A stretch of 64,000 nt of DNA from Zonotrichia leucophrys gambelii (Eukaryota > Chordata > Aves > Passeriformes > Passerellidae). Both the position numbers and the translations under genes were made by a program. The notes beneath the pieces are model-generated. The model was given only the letters and a program-made list of their open reading frames with translations. It made no database searches and was not told the origin of the DNA. Shown here piece by piece: positions 13,718 through 26,045 of this stretch (positions are counted from its first letter, which is position 1; each line of letters starts with the position of its first letter). The stretch covers positions 90,179,951 to 90,243,950 of the forward strand of contig NC_088172.1 of assembly GCF_028769735.1 (NCBI RefSeq), in the 5' to 3' direction.

Positions 13718-13878
13718 GAGGAGAGGAGAGGAGAGGAGAGGAGAGGAGAGGAGAGGAGAGGAGAGGAGAGGAGAGGAGAGGAGAGGAGAGGAGGAGGAGA
13801 GGAGAGGAGGAGAGGAGAGGAGGAAGGAGAGGAGAGGAGAGGAGAGGAGAGGAGAGGAGAGGAGAGGAGAGGAGAGGA
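13718..13878 (+). repeat. (GAGGA)n homopurine pentanucleotide microsatellite
   Basis: A 161-bp tract made almost only of GAGGA units, with short phase slips in the middle (about 13790-13830, where GAGGAG and GGAAGG interrupt the register). It contains no pyrimidine on the plus strand. Long homopurine-homopyrimidine mirror-like tracts can form triplex (H-DNA) structures, and pentamer repeats are length-variable. The open frames of 60-120 codons that cross it on both strands are artefacts, because the repeat contains no stop codon. Confidence 0.95.
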
Positions 13879-14089
13879 AAAAGGAAAGCCCAAGGGAATT
13901 GCAGCCGCAGTGGAAAATCCTGTTTTGGGAACTTTTTAAGGATGTAAAACATTGTCTAGAATTGTTTACTTTTATGGGTAGGAAGTAAAGAAAAAGTCAA
14001 GTAAGAGTGGAAATGGCGTTCTTACCATAGCTAGAAGATCACAGTAAAATCAATAAAAGTCAACATTGCAAACCCATTTTTTAAACTGG

Positions 14090-14160
14090 CTTTTGTTTTG
14101 TTACTGATTCGTTTGTTTTTGGTTTTGTTTTTGTTTGTTTTGTTTTGTTGGATTTTTTTT
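14090..14160 (+). repeat. Degenerate (TTTTG)n low-complexity tract
   Basis: T/G-rich stretch with repeated GTTTT and TTTTG units ending in a run of T. Imperfect simple repeat. Confidence 0.75.
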
Positions 14161-15530
14161 ACAGTGGCCGAGGTTTTTATTTTGGTTTCAAATTGATACC
14201 AAATAGGAAATTACTAATTATCAAGAAAATATCAAGATTTGCACATGAAAATTATGGATCATGCATGCAGAGATTCACATCTGTCTTTGGGCATAAGTAC
14301 TCAATCCCAATGATTTACATGTCTCTGAATACAGATTATAAAAATCAGGGATATCAAAATTTTGTTAGGCTACATGTTGAAGTACATTATATTACTAACT
14401 CTGCTGGTTTTGCTCACAAACTTCCTTTTTCTTCTCCTCTTGCCTTTAAGTATAGCAAATAGTGGAAGCATAAAGAAATAATACAGAACCTGAGGCATGT
14501 GAGGATTCAGATGTTTGGTTTGACTGCCTTAGTTAATCTCCACTTTCAACTTTGAACACCCCTTCCCTAGGATCCCCGTGTCTTTACACTGATGTCAAAA
14601 CAGCCATAAACCATTTCTGTGGGTTTTTTTGGGCTCCTGATTCCCCCCTCAACCCCTCCATCTGAGAAACATCAAATCCCCAGCCCAAGTTACTGGGGAT
14701 TAGAAAGTACTTTCAAGGCACCCCAACGATGAGGGTGATCCCACACTATCTGTTTGTGATGGAAGTAAATGACAAGGGTGGTCCTCTTCCAAAGCTCTTG
14801 AAAGGGTTGGGATGTTTCTTCTGCATGACTTGGCAAGTTGGTTACAGGTGGGCCCTGCTGGAACAGGACTTCAGATGCCAATACTTTTAGGATTCAGTTT
14901 TTCCAAGGTACTAGCAGCTCTCTAATAAATGGGAATGAAACAGAATTTAGGTTCAGTGTCCATTTATAGGACCAGCAGTAACTTGGCAATGTTACAATTA
15001 ATAAACACCCATGCTTCCCTAAAGAGTGAGATTGTACCACCCCACTCCCAACTCCCCAAAGCTGAAAAGGACCCTCTGATTTTATCTCTCCCTTGCTTTT
15101 CTTTTCCCCAAGCAGTGGGGATAGCTGAAGAAGCCCGTCATCATTTTATTGCTGTTTCTAATAAACACATATGGTGATGCCTATAACAAGAACAACAAGG
15201 AGTTGCTATTGTTCAGCACACAGCCATATGTGGGCTGTCCAGCGGCTCGGCAGCTGCATCGTGAGTGCTCAGGAATGTCGATAGCCCAGAGAGAAAGGAA
15301 TGATTTTTAAGGGCTCTGAGCCTCACAAATAGTGTGTCTGCTTTACATACCGCTGTTGCTAAAACAACTTCTGACCATGGAGTGCCAAAAGCATAGATGT
15401 GGTGTTAGTCACTATGAAAGTTTATAAGGTGATTAAATTGTTAGTAATTGCAATGCAGACTGACAAATTAGCTGGGAGCTAATTGAAGGGAGCTTTGCAA
15501 AACAAAAAGGCCCAAAGAAATATTTATATA
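14161..15530. other. Non-coding sequence, no gene recognised
   Basis: Mostly AT-rich from 14170 to 14470 and more mixed after that. The longest open frame (14145-14462, 105 codons) begins inside the T/G simple repeat and has no recognisable domain. Nothing else stands out. Confidence 0.5.
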
Positions 15531-15536
15531 AATATT

Positions 15537-15597
15537 TTTGATGTATATACATACATACATATATATATATGCATCCATATGTGTGTATTTATACACT
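15537..15597. repeat. (TA)n/(CATA)n microsatellite
   Basis: Alternating TATATA and CATACATACATA units flanked by AT-rich sequence. Short interrupted dinucleotide/tetranucleotide repeat. Confidence 0.8.
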
Positions 15598-15804
15598 TAG
15601 CACCATTTTTTTAATATCATAAACTCAGGCACTTGCACATCTTGTTCTTCACGTAATAAAAACTTTGACCCCAGCACTAATCCATATTTCTTTTATCCCA
15701 TTGGTTGAAAGGCATGCAATTTGCCAGTAGTTTTTTCTCTATTAACTACATTTCCTCTGGCCTCATCTGGCTTTGCTTAGGATGGATAACCAACGCTTCT
15801 GTGA

Positions 15805-15846
15805 TGCAGAGGCATCCCAAGCGTGGTGGTTGGGATGCCTCATGTA
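15805..15846. repeat. Inverted repeat / hairpin, 12-bp perfect stem
   Basis: GAGGCATCCCAA at 15809-15820 is perfectly complementary to TTGGGATGCCTC at 15830-15841, with a 9-base loop (15821-15829). Allowing one bulged A at 15842, TGCA at 15805-15808 pairs with TGTA at 15843-15846 (one G-T wobble), giving a stem of about 16 bp. The stem is GC-rich and would be stable as RNA or DNA. It is shorter than a typical microRNA precursor stem, and pairing outside it is weak. It could equally be a small foldback element or the remains of a palindromic insertion. Confidence 0.8.
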
Positions 15847-16096
15847 CAACTGTGTTTCTAACACTCTTATTTTCCTGATGCCATATCTAAACATCAACCT
15901 GATTGAAAATGAACAGCTCATCTGCACATTTTCATTTTTTCCATCAGTGTGCTCAAAGGGAGAGATAGACTGCAATGAGGGAAAAGAGAAATAAGGCTTG
16001 ATATCAGGCAACAGTTTTTTCAAATTTGGACAAACACAATCAGGCAACCAGTGCTTAATTGAAGCCCTTGAATAATTTAACTGACTTTATGTGCAT

Positions 16097-16165
16097 GCAT
16101 GTGTGTCTGTGAGAGAGAGAGAGAGAAAGAGATGCCGAGTACCTACTGTAAATAAGAGGAGAGAG
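16097..16165 (+). repeat. (GA)n purine-rich microsatellite
   Basis: Short TGTG-leading segment followed by GAGAGAGAGAGAGA, then a second GAGAGAGA cluster about 40 bp later. Interrupted dinucleotide repeat. Confidence 0.75.
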
Positions 16166-16169
16166 AGAA

Positions 16170-18995
16170 AATTGTAAAGGATCCAAAAATCAACTGCTTG
16201 CATGTGTCTCCAACCAGGGATTTTAAAAGTCTGATTTAAATATCACAGTGCAAATTATTTTGACCAGTATTTCTAACACATGGCAGGAAGTCTCAGTCTT
16301 GTACTTCTTTTGCATATGTACACACCATCTTTGTGGCACACAAATTATCTCTGTAATGGGACATGATTTGAGTAACCCATAATGCCCCAGGAAGAACCAC
16401 ATCCAGGCATTCACAGAAACCATAGACCAACACAGACGGCCAAACTCCACAACTGTTTTTGCCCGGTAAATGAAACCACAAACATTTGCATGCTTAGATA
16501 CCCCGACAAAAAGTAAATATTCTGGATGACGTACTTTTCTATATCATACACAGTGGCATGAAAAAAAACAGAGGGAAAAAAATTAACCTCTGTTTACTGT
16601 GTCTTAAGGAATTTTTTCCAGTGGGTGAAGCTGAAATGTCCATACTGATTTCCCTTGAAATAACAAAGGGCCATATTTTCCCCCTGACAGGTGTACATGG
16701 CTCTTGGCTCCTCCCAGGAGTAGTAGCAGAACTTAAAAAAAAAACCCCTGCACCAAGGCCAGATTTTCAGAGGTCCCCAGCATCCCCCAGTTCCTGTTGA
16801 TTTGTAAGCAACATGCAGCTTGAGGTTTTGCTCATTCCTCAGCTGAAGCTTTCAAAACTCGTGATTTCTCATGAGTCAGTGTTTTATGTAACCCCAGCTT
16901 GCATTTCTCCGAACCCCTCCTGAGCGGGGAGTGCTCCCACAGCCAACCTCAAATTCTTCATCTCTGCAGCTGACAGCTTCAACCCTCTGAGGGTGGCACA
17001 ACAGACCCCTCTGTGCTGCTCCTGGAGGGTTTTGAGGACTTAGTGGGGCTCTCCTGGTGCTGTGGGCACAGAGCCTGGGTTTGTTTAGCTGAATTTTTCT
17101 TTTCAGTTGCCTCAAACAGCATCAGTTTTATCTCTGGCCAGCCAGAAGAAAAGCCAAAAGAAAAAATTTCTCATGTAAAAGTGGTAGGAAGAGAAGGCAC
17201 TGATTTGGTGGACCCCACTTGCTGTTTGCATTCTGCAGGCACCTTGGATGGTGACTTCAGTTCACTCCCTGGTACGCTGCTTCACCCTGAAAGCAGCATG
17301 ATGAAGTCAGGTGCCTAAACATGCTGGAGAGATGGCTTTTCACACCATAAGTATTTTTTAATCATTATCTTTAGAGACACTGAACTATATAACTCCAAAT
17401 TAAAAGAGTGGGAGATGGTGAAAAGCTAAATTACATTTTAATTCCTATTTTAAGCTGATTTTCCCTTGAGAGGCAGAAAATAGCAACATGTGATTCTTCT
17501 CCTGGCAGATTCCCATTTTTGGGGGGAATTCATTGCTGGTGGGATAAACCCTTCCCAACCTCAGTGTCAGCACAGTTGTCCCATCTCTCAGGGCAGACAG
17601 GAACCCTCCTGCTGCTCACAGGAAGAGGGATGCCTATTTTGGTTGGTCAGCCCATCCCCACTAAGCCAGACAGAAGTCTGTGAAAAGCTTTTATGTTCCT
17701 CATTCACAAATTCTTCCTCCTCAGTCTTGGGGTGGGGGAGAGAGCGCCAAATTCCATTTGGCCGACACCTACCTCCTCTCCCCCTAAATGTAGCAGAAAG
17801 CACAAAATTGTGCTCTTTTCCTACAAAAACAAAGCCCCAGTTTATTGGAGTGCGGGCTTGTGGACACTGAGCTGGAGCCACTGCTTTATTGGAAATGTTT
17901 GAAGATGTGGCAAAGTGTGAGGAAACCAGGCCACTCAATGCAGTACAGTGGGAAGCAGGTGGAACGGCTGGAAAAGCCATGGAGAGAGCTTGGGCTCCCC
18001 CCAGTATTTGAAGTAGAACCATTCATACCACAGCATGTCTCTGCTTGCTGTTTGAAATGTACTCAGTGCAGTCGAATCAATGAAACAAGGAACAGAGAAG
18101 CGCATTTTGGTGTACCTGCCCAGGTACTGCTGGCTTCTTTTTTGTGCAAATGATGGATTTGCAGGTCATGTGGCAGGAGTACCTCAAATATAGGCCCTAG
18201 GAAAAAAAAATATATAAGAAAGGAAGAAGATTTTCTAAAAATCAAAGCAGAACAAAATAAACAGCAGCAAAAAAAATCCTGAAAACTTTCCTAAAATAAA
18301 TGTTATTCCTTTGCCTTTCCATGTTTAATCCTATGACTGTGTGTACAGATATTCACAGGCAAAAATACTGCCTGGTGATAAAATAGTTCTACATAAGCAA
18401 TTCTTTGCAATATTGAGAGAAACCATGGAGAAATGTGAAGATCAGGAGAGGGGGAACACGTGCCAGCTCGCTCCACTAACCTACTTAGATGCAGCTTGGT
18501 AACAGCAAAATAGCCAGCCATCTGATGCTTTGGATGCTGTGACTGTGTGCTGGCACCGAGCAGACCTCAGGTATTGAAACCCTCTCTAGAAAAAAGAGGG
18601 TATATTTCTTATCCTTGTTATTGCAGAAATTTTAAATACATGTCTCTAGGGTTGTGGCCAAGTTTTGCAGTTGCAGTGATTGTGGAGCATGAGGAACATG
18701 GGCCACAATATTGGGATTTGTCTCTTATTCCTTGTCAACCCCACAAACCAGCACCTTTCCAAAGATGAGAGAATTTTCACCTACATTCCTCCAGGAAAGG
18801 GAAACATTTTAATGCAACTGTGTTAGTTTGCCTTATAAAGGTGGTATTGCCTCCATACATGTGTGTCTGGTCATACCAATAGGTTAACATTCCAGTGCTG
18901 GAGCCTACCTTGGGCTCAGGAAGGAGCTAATGGGATGGCCATAGGTTTTCCTGGAAAACTTTGATTAAATCCTTTTGCAGCTTTCTATGCCTATA
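16170..18995. other. Non-coding sequence, no gene recognised
   Basis: Mixed composition with open frames up to 144 codons (17588-18022 minus, 17490-17870 plus) that overlap each other on opposite strands. Neither shows a recognisable domain, convincing splice sites or a bias that would favour it. No repeat recognised. Confidence 0.5.
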
Positions 18996-19000
18996 GCCTG

Positions 19001-19001
<1 letters not shown>

Positions 19002-19045
<44 letters not shown>
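19002..19045 (+). repeat. Poly(T) run, 44 bp
   Basis: Uninterrupted run of 44 T, followed by CCATTGCAG. In the opposite orientation this is an A44 run, but no retroposon body is recognised next to it. The run and the CAG after it mimic a splice acceptor, yet no plausible exon follows. Such runs are prone to length error in assembly. Confidence 0.9.
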
Positions 19046-22000
19046 CCATTGCAGACCTCAAAAGCAATCCCCTTGGACATGGTTATATATATTTCACTGT
19101 AAGTGAATGAGAACAAAACAAATAAAAACACAATGAGGCTCTTTCTCCATGCTGGTACTTTCTTCAAACTTTCTGCTGAGGATTTCCAACAGCATTTGTC
19201 ATCACATACTAAGGGCTCTGAATGAAATTATTGATGGTAGCTGGGGGAAAAAAAAAGGAAAAAAATGAATGAAATCCCTTGAGACAAAAGGTATGTCATG
19301 AACTTCCCCAAGTTATTTGTAAATATTTCTGCCAGTATCAATAAATCCCTCAAATTTCAAGATAGGCTACATTAATTACAGGATGGCATTATGCATTTAA
19401 AGGTTGCTGAAAGTTATATCTGTGATCAGTCATGCTTGAATTGCACGTTCACATGAAATATTTGTTTTTTAAATACATAGGCATGGAGGCTTGCAGCAAT
19501 AGCCTCCACAATGTTTTAATAGGCTTTTATTAGTTTGTACTTTCCTTGTTATCTTGTTTTACAGTATGTGCATTCAATGTGTTTGTGTCTGTGCTCTTCA
19601 TGCACACATCGCAGGATGCCAAAACATCCTTCTGCTTCCTTGTTTCCAACCACTTAGTCAGGCACTTGAACGCCTTCCAAATCTTGTTAAAAACCAGCAA
19701 TAGCACTATCACTACTTCTTGTCAGAGTGCACAGAAAGGGACTGATGGAGAAGGCAGTGGGAAGGTAAAGGAGGAAGCTGAAAGGTCGGGAACCCCCCGT
19801 AGGGGGGTCTTCATGGATAAGCCCAGTAAAGCCTCGGTGCCATGATGCCCAGACCTGATTTAGGGCTTTCCACTGCCTCACTGTGGGGTTTTGGTTTACT
19901 TGCTGGATGCAAAAGCACTGCAAAAATGCTCCTTACTTCTAAATTTAAAAGTTTACAAAGTAAAAATTCCCTGACTGAAAATCACTGAGTATTTTTCTGT
20001 GCTGATAAAGATTAGTTATATTTCTATTTTAAACTGTCTCCTTTTATCCCCAGGAAAAATTAATGTAATATTCAAATACAAGTGGGCTTTCTTCTGGGTA
20101 AAACAGATTTAAAAGTCAACTTTATTTAATTCACCAATTTTTCTGAAACTAAACTAACTAGACAAGTCCTACCTAGATTCAATAAATGCTACAAATCTAC
20201 ACTTCTGGTGAGTTGAAAATTGCTCCTGAGAGTGTTCAAAATGTTTCAGTCAGGTGCAGCCTTGCTGGGTAACACTGGGATCATGCAATGCTGGTGGTCC
20301 TGGTATGATCATTAATGAACTCTAAGCTTAGAAGTGGAGGGAGCAGGGAATGGTAGTTTCCCTTGGATTCCTCTTGCAGATGTGGATTCTCTGGTGTCTA
20401 AAGATAGTTGAGTTCATCCCATTGCCACTGGTTGCCTTGGTTGCCTGTCTCCATGAGGGGGGAATATCTGACCAGCCAGATTGCAGTCACCCAATGAATT
20501 TAGGTGTGTGTTGATGCAGGTGTGTACCCATGCACCCACACACTCACATGGATCGTGATGAGCGTCCAGCTCCAACAGCCTTCAGAAACCCAGATAAAAA
20601 TGATGTCACCTTAAGAAACCTTGCTGTGCGTGAATAGGATAGCTGCAGGGCTCCCACTGCCTCCTGAGAGGGGCTGAGATTTCAGCTTCAACTAAGGAAC
20701 TTGCCAAAAGTTGTGACACAGCCATTGAAGGCTGTCTACTCTGCAGCCCACAGTTGTTCATGGTCAGCAAAAATCTTGTTAAATAACATTATCACAGTGC
20801 CTAATATTTATCACTTGGCCTATGCCCCACGTTCCAAAAAACTTATTTTACAGGTTTTTTTTTTTTTCCCCCGACGACAGGCTAAATACAGGGCTTACTG
20901 ATATAATTCTCAAAAGCAGTCCTTTGTCAGGTTTTGGGAGAAAGTCTGAAGTCAAGTGCCAGGTTTCTCAGCAGTGTGTCTGTGATCCCAACCAGCCATG
21001 TACTGCAGGAACACACGACCATGTGCCAAAACACCTGCTCACACTATCTCCTTGCAGACATGGGCTCCATCATGTCAGGGAAGAGATATCCAAAGGCTTG
21101 AGGTCATGTGTTGGATCTTCTTGCTCCTCCAAAAGGAAAGGACATGGGTGAGCCTCTCCTGTTAATCTACCTGTGCTTGGTGCAGCAAGGATGGAGGATT
21201 ATTAATGTGGGCTTACATAAAAATGCATTTTTCAAAAGAGTAGTGGCTTCTTCAGAAGAATGGCAACCCTGGTCACCTCAAGGCTGATGCACTCTTGGAA
21301 AGTGAAATATTTATGGTAATAGTGATGGCAGAGAGGAGGAAATATCTTTTGTAAGAAAACACAGTGCATAAACACACAACATAGGTCAGGCCACATCTTC
21401 ATTTCACCCATAAGAAGTTTGTGCAAGTGCAGAAAAGTCCAGGTTTTTCTCCTGCCCCCCAAAGAAACATAATCCAGAGTTTATATCAGATGGTTTATGG
21501 GACTTTATTGGAATATCCAACAGGGTTCATGTAATGTGTCATAAGGTAAACCCTGTTCTTTGGTGATTTACAAGCAGTGTGTGCCGGTGTTACTGTAATT
21601 TATAGACCACAGATGGTCAGGGGTGCCCCTGCTGACTTGTAGCCAAATAAGAAGCTGAGCCCTGCATGTCATCTGCTGCAGGTACTCCGGCTCACTTCCC
21701 CAGATTAGTGCTGATCAAGATCTGCCTTCAAACCCAGAGGGTCCCAAGACCTTTGCCTTGCAAGCTGAGGCTATTTCAGGAGGGGAGAGGATACAAATAA
21801 TTAAGGCTGGGGGAAAAAGCCCTAAGCCTATCAGAATGACACCAAAGCAAAATTGCTTTTTACATAATAACTTCCCTTTTCAAGCTTGTTACTTCACTTG
21901 ATGGCATATTGCCACCTGTTAAATGGAAAATGAAGAATGTCAGCCACCCCTTTCATGTACCAGTCTAAGACAAACATCTCCTCTGCAAAATTTTCTATAT

Positions 22001-22440
22001 ATTCATAAATCTCCTTTGTAATGAACCTTAGGATAGATCATATCTTCGTTCTCCTCATTTTGCCCTTTTAGGTAATTACTCTTCAACTGTGTTTTCCTAT
22101 GACTTTCTTTCAAGCTTACCTAAGTCTTTTCTTCTTTAAATCTTTTCAAATAACTATCTGTTTATTCTGGCACTTTTTTCTGATTCCCCAGGACTTTTCT
22201 CCCAGTGGGTGCATGAGGCAGAGGGAGGACAGGACTGGCTGCACATTTCACCCAAGACTTTGGGAAATTTACTTTTCTTGGCCAGGGGATTGGGCCCCTT
22301 TTCACTTTTAAATTCTCTGCTTGACAAAGTTCACCACGTGACCTCATATTTCTCCCAGGCATGTTTTTGTCCTTCTGCGTGTGGCCTGGTCCTGCCCTCA
22401 GGAACACCACGGTGGTCTCTGTCGGGATGCAGCAGCCTTG
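19046..22440. other. Non-coding sequence, no gene recognised
   Basis: No gene recognised; longest frames are about 100-110 codons. A small perfect hairpin lies at 19792-19808: ACCCCCC pairs with GGGGGGT across a 3-base loop (GTA). Otherwise plain sequence. Confidence 0.5.
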
Positions 22441-22517
22441 GCAGGGACGTGCAGGATGCAGGGACGTGCAGGATCCAGGGACACGCAGGATCCAGGGACA
22501 CGCAGGATCCAGGGACG
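22441..22517 (+). repeat. 17-bp minisatellite, about 4.5 copies
   Basis: Tandem copies of a unit CAGGATCCAGGGACACG with variants GACGTG and GATGCAG in the first two copies. The last three copies are almost identical, which suggests recent homogenisation or expansion. Three reading frames stay open through it and give repeating RIQG/DPGT-like peptides, an artefact of a 17-bp period without stop codons. Confidence 0.9.
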
Positions 22518-25030
22518 CCTGGTGCTCGGCTTGCCCGTTACAGCGAGGTCACGCATTTTAACAGCACCACCGATCCCCTTTTTCAAGGGCATTGATTAGG
22601 TTTTGTTAAAATAGGCTTTGAACTCAGCTAACCCATTTGCCAGTAGGAGGTTTCACGGCTGTTTTTCTGCCTGGGCCACACTTGACACCTGTTGGCAAGC
22701 ACAGCTGCTTAGAGAAACCTGCATCCAAGCCCAAAATTGAGTGGCTCAATAGTTTTCCTGATAGTAAAGACATAAGAGAATTTGGTGGCTTCTCTAGTTA
22801 ATAAAGAGAGAGAAAAAAAAAACCAACAAATTTATTTTTCTTTATCGAGATGAGGGGAAAACGCACCCTATAGACAAAAGAAGCAGAAGGAAAGCTATAA
22901 TGGAAAGAAAATTGACAGCCTCTCAAAACTCAGGTGGCACTTTCCTTTTCCAGTTAATTACAGTTTTAATTACATGGCTTCTTGTGACTCCTTGATACCT
23001 AATAAACTAGACTCTGTGGGGCGGCAAAGTTGAGTTTTGCTTGAACTGCAGGTGTAAGGCTCAGTATGAAACATAAATCAACTTCTTAAACATGTTCCCA
23101 TGGTGTGTTCAGGCTTTTTCTTCCTATTTGCATGTAAAAATCACATCTTTTCACCATTGTAGGGTAAAAAAAGAGAAAAATATTGAAGCAACAATGCAAA
23201 AAATATTACCTTTGTGTCTTTGGATATGAAATCCCCTTTTAGAAGGATGAAAAAAAATTTTTTATTATTTTAACCCCAGATATAATAAATTTTAAAGGAG
23301 TTATGCATTACCCACATACTGCCTCTCTCATTAACCATTTTTTTTCAGGGGATGTGGGTGCATAAGATAGAAAAGTTCTTTGGCAGAATGAAAGAAAGAG
23401 GAGATTGGTATGTGGAAATAAAGAAATAATCAGCCCAGAGGAGCTGCCTCTCCTGAAGGTTTGGAAAACAGAGAGTGCCTGTTTGTTCTTTGTGTATTAT
23501 GCCATGGAAATGTGTTCTCCAGTCAGGTCCAAGTATGTGCCATATATTACCTCTGAGTGGGGTAACACACTGATGACCTGTAGCAGCAAAAAGCTGGAGA
23601 CAAATATGGTCCAAAAGTTCACATTGGTCTCATTCCCATGGGATATGACAGGTCACGAGCCTGTGGCAGGAAAATCTACTGTCAAGATGGTCAATGCAAA
23701 TTTCAGTGGAAAATTGCCCATCTTCCCTCTGTCAAACCTACCAAATTATCTTAAAGAAGCAGAGGAGGGGAAAAAGAGTGAGGAAAACAGACAGTAGAGC
23801 TTCACATATGGCATTTAGATGGTGCAAAATATGAGCAGCAAGGTTCATGTGTGGCACATGAGTGTATCAACAAGTCCTTAATCTGTGAGACTGGGAAGGG
23901 CTGTTTTTTACTCTCTTATTAGTTTTAACTTCAGCTTGCGATTTGACTTTTGCACTCATTGGTTTTAAATGAGTTATTTGTTATGAGTGAAGAAATAAAA
24001 CTCTGGGAAATAGGTGCCTGGGTAGCACTTTTTCATGCCCAGTAGTTGGAAGCAGGGGGGAAATCAAAATGCCCTGCTTGCCTTTCAATAAAAATATTTA
24101 TTTCTGTCTTAGTGTCCCATTACTGATTTTCTGAAGCAGCACTATCCATGGCTGGAGCAAGTGTGCTGAAGTCAGCAGAAGGTCTTGCTTGCTCCTCCAA
24201 GGGCTTCATGCCCCTGATTCCCACCTGCCTCCCCCATGGCACATGCCAGCCTCAGACCCTGTTCCCTGAAAAGCACTGACACTCCACTGACACCCACAGT
24301 GTTCAGGGCCACCTGAGGCACAGTCAGAGGCAACTTCCTTTATAAAAATGGGATATGACTTGGACAAAGCACGGAGATTTCAGCCTTAACTTCAATAGCA
24401 ATCTTGCCTGAAAGACAGCCTCCTGCAGACTGGACTTGTCTGGTGCCATTTCACCTTGATGTCCTGTTGATGAGTATTCTTGGTTGCTTCTTGTTGTTGC
24501 TGTTGGTAAAGATCATAATTTATTTTTCCCCCCACAGTCTGGCTATCTCCTCTTTTTAGCATACTGTGCTTACTTGAACAACTCCACCTGCAAATAACAG
24601 ATTTCTGTCAGATCAATATTGTGTTAAATCCCTTGGGCATGAATATCTTGTACTCCTGTGGTTTGTTTGTGGGCAGTGTTTGGGCGGCACGAAGCAAAAA
24701 TGTGGGGAGCTGGACCATGGTCTGCAATTTCTTTATGTTATGTAGTGTAAGTGAAATAAAAACCCAACCCAACAGCCAAGAGAGAACTTTCAAGAAGAAT
24801 TCTTCCTACCCTTCTCTGAAATAAAGTGTTCCATCATCTTTATCAATTAGTCTTGGCTTTATTTTTGAAGCCACACAAAGAGGCAAGTATACTGTTTCAT
24901 ATAGCTTCATATACAGTTTTTCAGAGTAGAAAACGCAAGGTAAAATTAAGGGAGATAGAGAAAAGGAAGGAGAGTGGGGAAGGAGAAGAGCAGGAGTTTA
25001 AAAAATAAAGAAGTTTAAAAAATATTAAAC
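22518..25030. other. Non-coding sequence, no gene recognised
   Basis: AT-rich to mixed DNA. The largest frame (23405-23797 plus, 130 codons) has a reasonably protein-like composition but matches no family I know and has no supporting splice or start context. Nothing else recognised. Confidence 0.5.
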
Positions 25031-25034
25031 TACA

Positions 25035-25172
25035 GAGGGCCTTTATTTAGAGCTGTGTCTCTCACTTCGTACTGGGATGGGTGAGTGAGGCATCAGAGCT
25101 GCAGCAGGGGATGCAAGCTCACATGCCTATGGCTCAGCAAGGGAATGGTGATGGAAGAAGCAGCAGCATCAT
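25035..25172 (+). repeat. Diverged direct repeat, copy 1
   Basis: This segment aligns with 26046-26222. Shared blocks in order: GAGGGC..TTT..AGAGCTG, TACTGGGATGGG, TGAGGCATC, AGGGGATGCA/AAGGGATGCA, and a 23-bp exact match at 25148-25170 ending in AAGCAGCAGCATC. The two copies lie in the same orientation about 1.0 kb apart and differ by several indels. They may be a local duplication or two copies of a dispersed repeat family that I do not recognise. Confidence 0.7.
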
Positions 25173-26045
25173 GAGTATCTATCATCCTAGCACTCCAAAT
25201 GGTGTGGAACATGAGAAGAAAGAGGAGAAAACATCAAATATGCTAAAAATCTTTTCAACAAATAAATAAAGCTTTCCAGCTGAAGCCGAATAAGCATTTT
25301 TTTTTAGTTCTAAATGCTTCCACTGAAAGTTTTTGAATGAGGAGGAAAAAACAAACATGCATGGGGTGGGGATGAGGCCATCTGTTTCTGTGCATATTAT
25401 GTTGCCTGTACCTGGCAGGTTGGGAGCATAAATGGTGTGAGTGACTGAAAAAAGTGCAGAAACATGTGAAGAACCATCCTAAAGTGAATTTATCCCTGCA
25501 GGAAGACTGGCCTCATCATGGAAGGGGCGGGTGGTGACGCAGGAACAGCAGTGTTGCGTGCATTAAACCATATGCCACCAATCCATATGGCAATGTGGTC
25601 TGAAGTCTTTCAAGACAGTTCCAACTTGGAAAAGTCTTAAAAAGTTTTCAGATGGCATTTTTACGGTCTGCTGAAACACAAATGTCCATTTTTCTTTCCA
25701 CAGAGAAAGTTTATCTGGAGAAGGGCGGGTGGGAGGCAGCCACCCTCAGACCCAGCCACCCGGTCCCTGCTTCTGAGATGGGCGAAGGCAGCGTGGCAGA
25801 GTGGGGAGTGCATTTCTTCCCCAGTTTTTGGAAAGTTGTGCTTTAATAATGGCATAACAGTGCGTGAAGGAATATCGGATGCAAAAACAGTCCCTTTGGG
25901 AAGGAAGCCTGGAAGAGGTTTTTCTGTCTAAACTTTGGAAGCCAGTGCACATCTGTCCAAACCTACCTGAGGACAGAAGAGTCCAGGTGACAGACCTCTT
26001 AGCCTCGCTTGAGGCACCACCGCTGAGGTGGGGTGGACATAGACA

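Noticed and set aside
13587..13988. Several overlapping open frames of 62-121 codons on both strands
   Set aside because: They are created by the GAGGA microsatellite, which has no stop codon in any frame, and encode only Glu/Arg/Gly or Ser/Leu/Pro repeats.
15805..15846. Hairpin as a microRNA gene
   Set aside because: The stem is only about 16 bp with weak pairing outside it, below what Drosha/Dicer substrates usually need. Kept only as an inverted repeat.
17490..18022. Overlapping 126- and 144-codon frames on opposite strands
   Set aside because: Mutually exclusive antisense frames without known domains; a local shortage of stops is enough to explain both.
18995..19060. Poly-pyrimidine tract followed by CAG, resembling a splice acceptor
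   Set aside because: The tract is a pure T44 homopolymer and no plausible exon follows it.
22209..22599. Frames with repeating RIQG/DPGT-type peptides
   Set aside because: Produced by the 17-bp minisatellite, which shifts frame each copy and lacks stops.
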